This document shows positions 1 to 6,608 of a stretch of DNA of 21,744 bases, piece after piece. Under the pieces are notes generated by a model. The model was not told where the DNA came from. It saw nothing but the letters and a program-made list of their open reading frames with translations, and ran no database searches. Location of the stretch: positions 1-21,744 of the forward strand of contig JAUIEM010000145.1 of assembly GCA_030428695.1 (NCBI GenBank), given 5' to 3'. The number at the start of each line of letters is the position of its first letter. The stretch's first letter is position 1. The translations under genes were made by a program, and so were the position numbers. Source of the stretch: a bacterium (GTDB taxonomy: Bacteria > Planctomycetota > J058 > JAJDCP01).

Positions 1-536
1 AAGTCGAGCAGCGTCACGCGGTTGCGGGGGCCGATAATGATGTTCGAGGGCTTGATGTCGCGATGGATGATCCCGCGCTCGAAGGCGTGGGAGAGGCCGC
101 GGGCGACCGACATGCCGATGTGGATGATGTCCCCGAAGCTCAACGGCTTCTTCTCGAGCAGCCGGTCGAGGGGCTGGCCCTGGAGCAGCTCCATCGCGAG
201 GTACAGGTTGCCGCTCTCGGGGTCCTTCCCGGCGAGATAGATCTGCACGATATTCGGATGGTTGAGCGCGGCGATCGCGCGGGCTTCGACGAGGAAGCGC
301 GCGCAGAAGCTCTTGTCCGTCGCATAGGAGTGGGGGAGGATCTTGAGGGCGACCTTGCGCTGCAGCGAGATCTGCGTCGCCTGGTAGATCACCCCCATAC
401 CGCCGCGGCCGAGGCACTTCCCGAGCAGGAAGTCCCCGATCTTCTTCGCCGACGACGAGGAGGCGGCGACGGACCCGCGCCGACGGCGCGGCGTCGGGCC
501 CTCGCCGGACGATGTCCCCGCTCTGTTCAGGCTCAA
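1..536 (-). CDS. Serine/threonine protein kinase, N-terminal part (runs off the left edge)
   Basis: Eukaryote-like (Hanks-type) protein kinase that would phosphorylate Ser/Thr on partner proteins; only the N-terminal ~178 codons are in the window. Visible kinase features in order: glycine-rich loop GRGGMG, VALK with the ATP-binding lysine, the alpha-C region VEARAIAALNHPNIV, hinge LAMELLQG, catalytic loop HRDIKPSN, and the start of the DFG region (LLDF) at the edge. About 33 low-complexity residues precede the kinase fold. The frame has no N-terminal ATG. I chose TTG at 536 because GGGGAAG (547-541) lies just upstream and codon third positions become GC-rich from there. A GTG at 665 would add 43 residues of atypical composition. 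Any sensor domain or membrane segment would lie beyond the edge. The kinase identity is firm; the start is not. Confidence 0.9.
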   Translation of the reverse strand, partial: MSLNRAGTSSGEGPTPRRRRGSVAASSSSAKKIGDFLLGKCLGRGGMGVIYQATQISLQRKVALKILPHSYATDKSFCARFLVEARAIAALNHPNIVQIYLAGKDPESGNLYLAMELLQGQPLDRLLEKKPLSFGDIIHIGMSVARGLSHAFERGIIHRDIKPSNIIIGPRNRVTLLD

Positions 537-712
537 GGTTCTTCCCCGACCCTGCCAGACACAGGGCCCGCGCCGGATCCAGTCTGCGCGAAAGGGGATG
601 GGATTGCAAACGTCGCCGAGGGCCCGCGGGGGCGCCTGGCAGGGGGGACAGGCCCCAGCCTCCACGGCACGTTCGTCCGGGGCTGTTGAGGTTCCCGCGC
701 GCGTGGGTGGGA

Positions 713-732
713 GGCGTTGACAGAAACGTCGG
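713..732 (+). repeat. Direct repeat copy 1 (possible regulator site)
   Basis: GGCGTTGAC, two bases (AG), then AAACGTCGG. The same two nine-base halves recur at 775-795 with a three-base spacer. It includes a perfect TTGACA (717-722), but no plausible -10 follows at 16-18 nt. Confidence 0.6.
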
Positions 733-774
733 CTCTGCCGCTGGAACCAAGCGCTCGGCGACCTGCTCCCCCCG

Positions 775-795
775 GGCGTTGACCTGAAACGTCGG
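775..795 (+). repeat. Direct repeat copy 2 (possible regulator site)
   Basis: GGCGTTGAC, three bases (CTG), then AAACGTCGG. It is the second copy of the motif at 713-732, start-to-start 62 bp, about six helical turns, so both would face the same side of the DNA. It lies 60 bp upstream of the ATG at 856. Confidence 0.6.
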
Positions 796-825
796 ATTTC
801 CTCGGCGCGGCGGGGTTGCAGCGGC

Positions 826-831
826 TACCCT
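826..831 (+). promoter_or_regulatory. Possible -10 element (TACCCT) for the 856 gene
   Basis: TACCCT lies 24 bases before the ATG at 856. The same hexamer precedes the PNGase F-like gene at 10035-10040, in the similar contexts GGCTACCCT and GGTTACCCT. No good -35 is visible at the normal spacing, so this is tentative. Confidence 0.3.
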
Positions 832-855
832 TGCGCTTGCGACGGGAGGAGAGAC

Positions 856-1929
856 ATGGTGGACGAAGGCAATCGCTGGGCGGTGTGGGTGACCGTCGGG
901 CTGCTCGTGCTGGTGCTCGTCGGGCTGCTCGGCTTCTTCGGCCTGATGGCCTATACGCGGCGGGAGAACGAGCAGCGGGCGGCGATGAGGGCGAAGATCG
1001 CGGAGGAACGCGCGGCCGTGCTGCGGGCGCGAGCGCAGCGGGGGGATTGGTCCGCGCTCGAAGAGCTCCTCCCCACCGCCGACGTCCCCTTCCTGCTCGC
1101 CGTGGTCGGGGCCGGCTACGAGAGCGGCCGGCGCTACGCCCCCGAGCACCTCGCCCGGCTGGTCGAGAAGCTGCCCCAGGAGGCGCCGCGGATCGTTCTG
1201 CAGCAGCTGCGCGACGAGCTCCCCGCGCAGCTCAACAGCGGCTTCCCGAGCGCCGCCATCACGCTCTATCGCGAGCTCGACAAGCCGGCGGAGCTGCTCG
1301 CGCTGCTCTCGAGCCGCGAGGACCCGGCGCTGTACCGGAGCTTCATCCTGCAGGAAGCGCGAGCGCTGGCCACCGCCGACCGCCACGCGGCCCTCGAGCT
1401 GGTCGCGCCGCTGCTCGTCCGCAGCGACTCCACCTCCAGCGGCTTCACGCGGGAGCGCCCCGACGGGACGGAGCAGACGTACGTCCAACGGGTCGGGGAC
1501 CGGGCCCTGGAGGCGCTGTCCGGGCTGCTCCTCGAGACCCCCTGGCAGCTGCCGGAGGGCGACGCCTTCTACGATCCCCAGGCCTGGCGTGCGGTCCGTG
1601 ACCAGGCCGCGCGCTGGTGGGAGGAACAGGGGCGTCACACCGCGCTGCCGCCGGCCGGCCTCGTCGACCTGCGGGTGCGCGGCATGCCCCGCGACGCCGA
1701 GGGCCGGGGCGATGTCGCGGTCCGCGTCGAAGGCACCGACGAGTGGAGGGGCGCCAGCGTGCCCGCGGACAGCCCCGAGGCGCGCCTGGTGCTCGGACCC
1801 TTCCCGGCCGGCAGCTACGCCGTCGAGGTCGGGGAGTGGAAGGACGGTCGGCTGGTCGACGGGCAGCTCTTCGAGGTGACGCTCGAGGGCGAAGGCTGCC
1901 AGCGGCTCGAGGTCGACCTCGGCGGCTGA
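856..1929 (+). CDS. Membrane-anchored protein of unknown function
   Basis: A 357-residue protein I do not recognise. One hydrophobic segment (about residues 9-32) follows a short N-terminus and is followed by TRRENEQR, which fits a signal anchor with the rest outside the membrane or exposed at its surface. Residues ~36-62 are charged and Glu/Arg/Ala-rich, likely helical or coiled. The middle (about 65-265) looks alpha-helical and repeat-like (LEELL, LAVVGAGYESG, LVEKLPQEAP, ALYRSFILQEAR), as in TPR/HEAT-like scaffolds, but no clear repeat register is visible. The C-terminal ~90 residues (VDLRVRG to the end) have alternating hydrophobic residues and the phrase LGPFPAGSYAVEV, typical of a small beta-sandwich carboxypeptidase-regulatory or PEGA-like domain. 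The start is supported by GGAGG at 846-850. It is divergent from the kinase gene and convergent with the next gene, with only 7 bases between stops. Confidence 0.75.
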   Translation: MVDEGNRWAVWVTVGLLVLVLVGLLGFFGLMAYTRRENEQRAAMRAKIAEERAAVLRARAQRGDWSALEELLPTADVPFLLAVVGAGYESGRRYAPEHLARLVEKLPQEAPRIVLQQLRDELPAQLNSGFPSAAITLYRELDKPAELLALLSSREDPALYRSFILQEARALATADRHAALELVAPLLVRSDSTSSGFTRERPDGTEQTYVQRVGDRALEALSGLLLETPWQLPEGDAFYDPQAWRAVRDQAARWWEEQGRHTALPPAGLVDLRVRGMPRDAEGRGDVAVRVEGTDEWRGASVPADSPEARLVLGPFPAGSYAVEVGEWKDGRLVDGQLFEVTLEGEGCQRLEVDLGG

Positions 1930-1936
1930 CGCTGCG

Positions 1937-2599
1937 CTACTCTTCCGGCGGAAACTCCACATCCGCCAGCGCCTCGCGCAGCGCCGCCGGCCGCCCCTGC
2001 CGCGAGCCCTTGCGCGTGCCGGGCGGCGCGGGCTCGGCCAGACCGGCGGCGACCAGCCAGCGCAGGCAGCGCTTGGCCAACGGCCGGGGGAGCCCGAGGT
2101 AGGAGACCAGGGTCTTGTCGTCGGCGTGCGCGGCGGCGAGCAGCCAGCGGGCGACGCTGCGCAGGCTGCCCCGCCACACTCCGAGCCGCGCGGCCGCTTC
2201 CACCAGCTCCGGCCGCACCTCCGAGAGAGGGCGCGGCCGGCCCGCGGCGTCGCGCACCACCCACAGCCGCCGCTCCCAGCGCGCGAGCTCGGCCTTGCCC
2301 GGCAGGCCGCCGGCGCGCAGCGCTGCCCAGGCGGGGCGGTCGGCCTCGGGCATGTCCTGCAGCGGGTGGGCGGCGGCCGCGTCGCGGGCGGCGGGCCAGC
2401 TGAGGAAGCCGCTGCGGCCGCGCAGGAAGCGCCCGACGTAGCAGGCGCCGGAGGCGCTGAGCTCCGCGCGCAGGGCGTCGGGTTCCGCGCAGCCCTGATC
2501 GAGACCGGGCAGGGCGTCGTCGCGCGGGGCGTGCAGCAGGAGGAACGAGCGCTCGGCCAGCCAGGTGAGGACCGCGTCGGCGTCGGAGAAGGGCGGCAT
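1937..2599 (-). CDS. Unknown protein with winged-helix-like C-terminal region
   Basis: A 220-residue soluble protein I cannot assign. ATG at 2599 follows AGAGGAAATTCC, a good ribosome site. The N-terminal half has conserved-looking aromatic patches (LLLHAPRDDALPG, YVGRFLRGRSGFLSW). Residues ~145-190 (SLRSVARWLLAAAHADDKTLV, YLGLPRPLAKRCLRWLVAAGL) have the helix-helix-helix-hydrophobic pattern of a winged helix, so nucleic-acid binding is possible; the tail is basic (GTRKGSRQGR). No signal peptide or membrane segment. It sits tail-to-tail with the 856 gene and head-to-head with the GH18 gene, 84 bases between starts. The same frame stays open back to 3841 across the antisense strand of the GH18 gene, but that extension is a shadow. 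Real gene likely; function unknown. Confidence 0.7.
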   Translation of the reverse strand: MPPFSDADAVLTWLAERSFLLLHAPRDDALPGLDQGCAEPDALRAELSASGACYVGRFLRGRSGFLSWPAARDAAAAHPLQDMPEADRPAWAALRAGGLPGKAELARWERRLWVVRDAAGRPRPLSEVRPELVEAAARLGVWRGSLRSVARWLLAAAHADDKTLVSYLGLPRPLAKRCLRWLVAAGLAEPAPPGTRKGSRQGRPAALREALADVEFPPEE

Positions 2600-2683
2600 G
2601 GAATTTCCTCTGCACGAAGGCGTTGGTTCGCCGGCTAGATGCGAGTGATACGACTCACCGTTCGGAATATCGTCGAGGAACCG

Positions 2684-3820
2684 ATGCCACGTACCGCCTT
2701 GACCGCGCTGCTCGTCCTCGCCTGCCTGCTCGGCTGTGAAGACAGCTCGAGCAGCAGCGGAAGCTCCTCGAGCACCACCCCCACCAACTCGACAGGCACG
2801 CCGTCGACGCCGGCACCGACGCCGACACCGACGCCGACGCCGATGCCGAACCCGGCGCCGACGCCGACCGGGCCCGACTTCGTGGTCGCCCCCTGGCTGC
2901 CGTACTGGAGCACGACGGCGACGAAGAATTCCTTCTACCAGAACATGGGCACGATCACGACCGCCCACGTGTTCTGGTACTACGTCAAATCCGACGGCAC
3001 CATCGGCACCCACACCTCCGCCTGGGACCAGCAGCTGATCGACGACGCCCGCCTGGCCGGCATCGAGATCATCCCCTCGATCGCGACCGGCGACGCGCAC
3101 GCCCGCCTGAGCACGGTGATCGCCGACCCCGTGTCGCGGGCCGCCCACGTCCAGGAGATCGTCAGCCTCGTCCTCGCCGAAGACCACGACGGCATCGACA
3201 TCGACTACGAGGGCTTCGCCTCCACCGACCGCGACAACTTCAGCCTGTTCATGGCCGAGCTCAGCACCGCGCTGCACGCCTACAACAAGCTCGTCACGGT
3301 GTGCGTGATCGGCAAGACCAGCGAGCCGGGCGGCTGGGCCGGAGCGAAGGCCAACGACTACGCCGCCCTCGGCGCGGTCGTCGACCGGGTGAACATCATG
3401 GGCTACGGCTACGGTTACAGCGGCGGCCCGCCGAACCCGATCGGCCCCGTGCACTGGCTCGAGCGGGTGGTCGACTTCGCGATCTCGCAGATGCCGCCCC
3501 ACAAGGTCATCATGGGCACGAACTTCTACGGCCGCGACTGGCCGTCTGGACAGAACGGCAGCGCCGTCCTGCACAGCAACATCCAGAGCCTGATCGCGAC
3601 CCACAATCCGGTCATCAGCCTCGACCCGAACGACGGCGAGAGCACCTTCCAGTACACCGCTGGAGGCGTCAGCCACACCGTCTGGTATCCGAACCCCGCC
3701 GGTCTGCAGCACAAGCTCGACATCGTGACCAGCCGCGGCATCGGCGGTCTGGCGATCTGGAAGCAGGGCGGCGAGGACCCTGGCATGTGGCCGGTGATCC
3801 ACCAGAACCTGCGCCCCTGA
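2684..3820 (+). CDS. GH18-family glycoside hydrolase lipoprotein (chitinase-like)
   Basis: A 378-residue secreted lipoprotein. Signal peptide MPRTALTALLVLACLLGC ends in a lipobox with lipidated Cys18. A Ser-rich stretch (21-30) and a Pro-Thr linker (~40-63) then tether the catalytic domain (~65-378). The GH18 signature DGIDIDYE is at residues 169-176, with Glu176 as predicted acid and Asp172/Asp174 supporting the substrate-assisted mechanism. VNIMGYGYGY (~236-245) matches the Met/Tyr barrel strand and GGLAIWKQGGED (~354-364) the last strand. The opening APWLPYW resembles YaaH/SleL-type GH18 enzymes, so the substrate may be chitin, peptidoglycan or another beta-1,4-linked N-acetylglucosamine polymer. 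I chose ATG 2684 over ATG 2639 because GAGGAA ends 3 bases before it and the signal peptide then starts at residue 1. A terminator follows. Confidence 0.88.
   Translation: MPRTALTALLVLACLLGCEDSSSSSGSSSSTTPTNSTGTPSTPAPTPTPTPTPMPNPAPTPTGPDFVVAPWLPYWSTTATKNSFYQNMGTITTAHVFWYYVKSDGTIGTHTSAWDQQLIDDARLAGIEIIPSIATGDAHARLSTVIADPVSRAAHVQEIVSLVLAEDHDGIDIDYEGFASTDRDNFSLFMAELSTALHAYNKLVTVCVIGKTSEPGGWAGAKANDYAALGAVVDRVNIMGYGYGYSGGPPNPIGPVHWLERVVDFAISQMPPHKVIMGTNFYGRDWPSGQNGSAVLHSNIQSLIATHNPVISLDPNDGESTFQYTAGGVSHTVWYPNPAGLQHKLDIVTSRGIGGLAIWKQGGEDPGMWPVIHQNLRP
2804..2872 (+). repeat. Pro-Thr linker repeat inside the GH18 gene
   Basis: The hexanucleotide ACGCCG/ACACCG recurs here and encodes the Pro-Thr linker between lipid anchor and catalytic domain. 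It is a coding microsatellite whose length could vary between strains in steps of two residues without changing frame. Confidence 0.8.
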
Positions 3821-3852
3821 CAGCCCCTGAGCGAGAGACACTTCCCCAAACC

Positions 3853-3885
3853 GCGCGCGGCCCTTCCGGCCGCGCGCTTTTTCTT
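3853..3885 (+). terminator. Intrinsic terminator after the GH18 gene
   Basis: A perfect 10-bp stem, GCGCGCGGCC (3853-3862) with GGCCGCGCGC (3868-3877), loop of 5, followed by TTTTTCTT. It starts 32 bases after the stop. The convergent gene ends at 3899, so the stem may also help stop transcription from that side, though there only a weak GGTTTGG follows. Confidence 0.9.
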
Positions 3886-3898
3886 GCGGCCGCGACTG

Positions 3899-5050
3899 TC
3901 AGCGCTGCCGCGCCCACTTCCGCGCCCGGGCGAGCACGTCCTCGCGCAACAGGAAGCCGAAGCCGGCCTTCTCGAGGCGCAGCATCAGCTCCTCCGGGCG
4001 CTGGCGGAGCGCCTTCGCCGTGGCCTCGAAGTCCCAGCCCGCGGCGGACAGCTGCTGCAGGAGGTAGGCGCGGCGGACCTGGGCGGCCGACAGGCGGTAG
4101 GTCTTCAGGTAGGCGACGCTGCCGTCCTTCCGCAGGATGCACTCGCCGAGGTGGTTCGGCCGCGACGGCTGCAGGTCGGTCAGGAAGCGCCACAGCTCGA
4201 AGGGACCGAGCCGGTAGACGCGTTCGCCGCGCAGGGAGCGGCGGAAGAGCTCGTCGGTCAGCCCCGCCTGCAGCTGCGACTGCTCGGCGCGCAGCCGGGA
4301 CAGGGCCGCGCGCAGGTCGGCGAAGCTGGTCGCCTGGTCGGCCTCGAGCTGCAGCTGCAGCTCCCCCACGCGCGCATAGGACGAGGCGTAGAGCATGATC
4401 AGCGCGCCGAAGAAGTCCTCGACCAGGCTGCGGTGCAGGAGCCGGTAGTCGTCGGGGTGCGAGACGACGAAGGCGCTCGCGAAGGCGTCGGCGACGTAGA
4501 CCAGCGCGCCGCACTGGCCCTCGTGGATCTCGAACACCCGCAGCGCGTCCTGCAGGCCCGGCAGGAAGCGCCCCGGCACCGAGCGCTCGAGGCGCGGGGA
4601 CAGCCCGCGCGACAGGGCCCGGGAGGAGTAGACCTCCGAGACGAGCTCCGGCCCGCCGAAGGACTGGGCGAGGAAGCCCTCCATCGCGAGGTGCAGCGGC
4701 AGCAGGCGCAGCCGCCGGCGGTCCTCGCGGCGCGCCATCCGTGCGGCCAGCCGCACGCTGACCGGCCCCCGGGTCAGGACCCGGCCGTCCTTGCGGAACA
4801 GACGGGTCGCAGGCGCCGCGGCCGGCTGCCCGCCCGTCGCCCGGGACACGATCAGGGCGTGGGGGATGTAGCCGAAGTAGCTCGTGCGCTTGCCGACGGA
4901 GATCTCGGCGAGCTCCTCGTCGTAGCCGCGCAGGGCGAAGCGCAGGTCGGCGATCGGCTCGCGCAGCACCGGCACAATGCGCACCGCCCCGTAGACCTGG
5001 GAGGGGGCGAGGTGCAGGCCCTCGAAGTTGGCGGCCAGGCTCTGCTTCAC
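3899..5050 (-). CDS. ARPP-like partner protein with C-terminal Fis-like HTH
   Basis: A 383-residue protein, second gene of a two-gene operon. GTG at 5050 overlaps the upstream stop in GTGA (5050-5047), so translation is probably coupled. The N-terminal ~215 residues contain LAPSQVYGAVRIVPVLR (~14-30), YFGYIPHALIV (58-68), GQCGALVYVADAFASAFVV (178-196) and HPDDYRLLHRSLVEDFFG (198-215). From memory this resembles the ARPP domains (ARG and Rhodanese-Phosphatase-superfamily-associated protein domains) described in predicted conflict systems; I cannot verify it. Residues ~225-265 look like a coiled coil. The C-terminus (~325-365: VRRAYLLQQLSAAGWDFEAT, AKALRQRPEELMLRLEKAGF) matches the spacing of Fis-type helix-turn-helix domains. 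No signal peptide. It likely works with the vWA protein, perhaps as effector or regulator. Confidence 0.6.
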   Translation of the reverse strand: MKQSLAANFEGLHLAPSQVYGAVRIVPVLREPIADLRFALRGYDEELAEISVGKRTSYFGYIPHALIVSRATGGQPAAAPATRLFRKDGRVLTRGPVSVRLAARMARREDRRRLRLLPLHLAMEGFLAQSFGGPELVSEVYSSRALSRGLSPRLERSVPGRFLPGLQDALRVFEIHEGQCGALVYVADAFASAFVVSHPDDYRLLHRSLVEDFFGALIMLYASSYARVGELQLQLEADQATSFADLRAALSRLRAEQSQLQAGLTDELFRRSLRGERVYRLGPFELWRFLTDLQPSRPNHLGECILRKDGSVAYLKTYRLSAAQVRRAYLLQQLSAAGWDFEATAKALRQRPEELMLRLEKAGFGFLLREDVLARARKWARQR

Positions 5051-6474
5051 GGCCCCTCCTGGCGGGCGAGCAGGTCCCGCACCCGCTGCCCGAGGTAGTC
5101 CTCGAGGGCGGTCAGGCTCCCCCGGCCCTCGACGTAGCGGGCGAAGCGCAGCATGGTCGGCAGATCCTCGGCGTCGCGCACGCCGACCGTCGGGATCGCG
5201 GGGCCGAGGGTGCGCGGCTCGAAATGCTCGGCGTCGAACACCGGGTTGACGTGGATCACCGACGCGCGGCCGTCGAGCTTCTCCCGGTACAGGCCGACGA
5301 GTCGCGCGGCCGTCGCCGGCGGGTCGTTCTCGAAGCCGTCGGACACGATCACGACCAGCTCGGCGCCCCACTCCAGGGCGTCGAGCAGCGGCCCGGCCAG
5401 GTCGGTCTGGCCGCGCGGCGCGACGAGCAGCGCGTCGGCGCAGGGCGGCGTCCAGAAGGCGCGGAACGCCGTCGACGCCTCGCGCAGGAGCACGCTCGAG
5501 GCGAGGGCGACGGCGAGGGGGCGGCGGCGCTTCTCCGCTGAGCCGCTGGACGAGTAGCTGCGGTCGAGCACCGCCGCGACCCGCCCCCAGCGGGTCGGCG
5601 CCCGGGCGAGGGCGCGGCGGGCGGCGTTCCGCAGCGCCTCCTCGAGGGTGCCGCGGCGGGCCTCGCGCTCGGCGAGGGGCAGGGAGAGGATGTACAGGGC
5701 CAGCCGCGTCAGCCCGACGCGGCCGAGGTCGATCGGCAGGTCGACGCCCTTGTCCCTCGCCGCCGCCCGCTGCAGCCGCAGCCGCTCGCCTTCGGTCAGC
5801 CGCGGCGCGATGCCCCGCAGGAAGTCCTCCCGGGCGATGCCGTGCTTCTGCGCCAGGCCCTCGGCGATCGTGTAGGGCAGGGCGTACACGGCCTGGGCGC
5901 TGTAGTGGGCCGCCCGGAACTTCTCGAACAGCTCGGTCGCAAAGGACTTGCGGCTCCGCCACTCGAACAGGAAGGGCCCGAGCTCCCCGGGCAGGGACAG
6001 GTGCGCGTGGGCGGCGGCGGCGCGCACCCCGCTGCGGTACTTGACCGCGTCGAAGGCGCTGTCGGGCCGGCCGGCGAGGAAGTCCCGGATCACCGCGCGG
6101 GTGCGCCGGTTGTTGACCCGCTCCCGGCGCAGCCGTCGGAACAGCCGCAGCACCCGTTGCGGCGGCAGCTCGCGCAGGGCGGCGCGCACGAGGGCGTTCT
6201 CCTCGGCCCGGAAGCCCGGCGGCGTGTCGCGGCCGGTGGCGAGCAGGTGGAACACGATCTCGGCGCGGTTGAAGTGGTTGACGCCGGCCGCCAGGGTGCG
6301 CGCGTACAGCCGTCGGTAGTTCCCGAGGAGGTAGCGGTGCAGGAAGGCGAGCGCGACGCCCTGGCCGCCCGCGTCGCTGTAGAACTCGTCCTGGCGGGTG
6401 CAGGCGAAGCAGGCGTTGATGAACAGCACGAGATCCTCGCGCGCCACCCGCTGTGCGTTCGCTTCCTCCACCAC
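5047..6474 (-). CDS. TROVE/HEAT-like plus von Willebrand factor A (vWA) protein
   Basis: A 475-residue cytoplasmic protein, first gene of the operon. The C-terminal ~180 residues form a vWA domain with a complete metal-ion-dependent adhesion site: DRSYS gives Asp304, Ser306 and Ser308, GQTD gives Thr357, and VIVSDG gives Asp379. This predicts Mg2+-dependent protein binding. The N-terminal ~290 residues are helical, with blocks such as FINACFACTRQDEFY, AFLHRYLLGNYRRLYARTLA and NHFNRAEIVFHLLATGRD. This arrangement recalls Ro60/TROVE proteins, in which helical repeats bind RNA and pack on a vWA domain; the TROVE label is inference. GTG at 6474 is preceded by GGAG six bases away. A promoter lies at 6576-6604 and the downstream partner overlaps by 4 bases. 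It might be an RNA-sensing or RNP component; no activity can be claimed. Confidence 0.7.
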   Translation of the reverse strand: MVEEANAQRVAREDLVLFINACFACTRQDEFYSDAGGQGVALAFLHRYLLGNYRRLYARTLAAGVNHFNRAEIVFHLLATGRDTPPGFRAEENALVRAALRELPPQRVLRLFRRLRRERVNNRRTRAVIRDFLAGRPDSAFDAVKYRSGVRAAAAHAHLSLPGELGPFLFEWRSRKSFATELFEKFRAAHYSAQAVYALPYTIAEGLAQKHGIAREDFLRGIAPRLTEGERLRLQRAAARDKGVDLPIDLGRVGLTRLALYILSLPLAEREARRGTLEEALRNAARRALARAPTRWGRVAAVLDRSYSSSGSAEKRRRPLAVALASSVLLREASTAFRAFWTPPCADALLVAPRGQTDLAGPLLDALEWGAELVVIVSDGFENDPPATAARLVGLYREKLDGRASVIHVNPVFDAEHFEPRTLGPAIPTVGVRDAEDLPTMLRFARYVEGRGSLTALEDYLGQRVRDLLARQEGP

Positions 6475-6575
6475 GACGGCTCCAGAAGAAGTGCCCGGGG
6501 AGTAGAGGCACGACCAGCTCAGACAGCTTCACAGGCTATGTTCGGAAGTCGCACCGGAGTCCCACGGGCCCTTCG

Positions 6576-6604
6576 ATGGTAGAGGCCGCCCGCCCGTCAG
6601 GCAA
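6576..6604 (-). promoter_or_regulatory. Promoter for the vWA/ARPP-like operon
   Basis: On the minus strand a -35 TTGCCT (6604-6599), 17-base spacer and -10 TACCAT (6581-6576) lie about 100 bases before the GTG at 6474. The -35 sits 4 bases after the histidine kinase stop, so the operon can be expressed independently of that gene. Confidence 0.5.
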
Positions 6605-6608
6605 GCGC

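Larger units (their letters stand above)
537..855. other. Divergent intergenic region between kinase and membrane protein
   Basis: This 319-base stretch separates two divergent genes and has no convincing coding frame. The kinase frame stays open across 537-665, but its codon use is atypical. It holds two 20/21-bp direct repeats (separate entries) and a possible -10 element near the right-hand gene. A GGAACC (743-748) resembles an ECF-sigma -35, but I see no matching -10. Confidence 0.6.

Noticed and set aside
717..722. Perfect TTGACA considered as the -35 of a promoter for the 856 gene
   Set aside because: No TAnnnT-like hexamer follows at 16-18 bases, and it is part of a direct repeat that better explains it.
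2804..2872. Short tandem repeat considered as a CRISPR-like or regulatory array
   Set aside because: It is an in-frame hexanucleotide repeat encoding a Pro-Thr linker, with no unique spacers.
2600..3841. Extension of the 1937-2599 gene upstream across the antisense of the GH18 gene
   Set aside because: The extra residues are Arg/Val/Asp-rich without motifs and overlap the well-supported GH18 gene; ATG 2599 has its own ribosome site.
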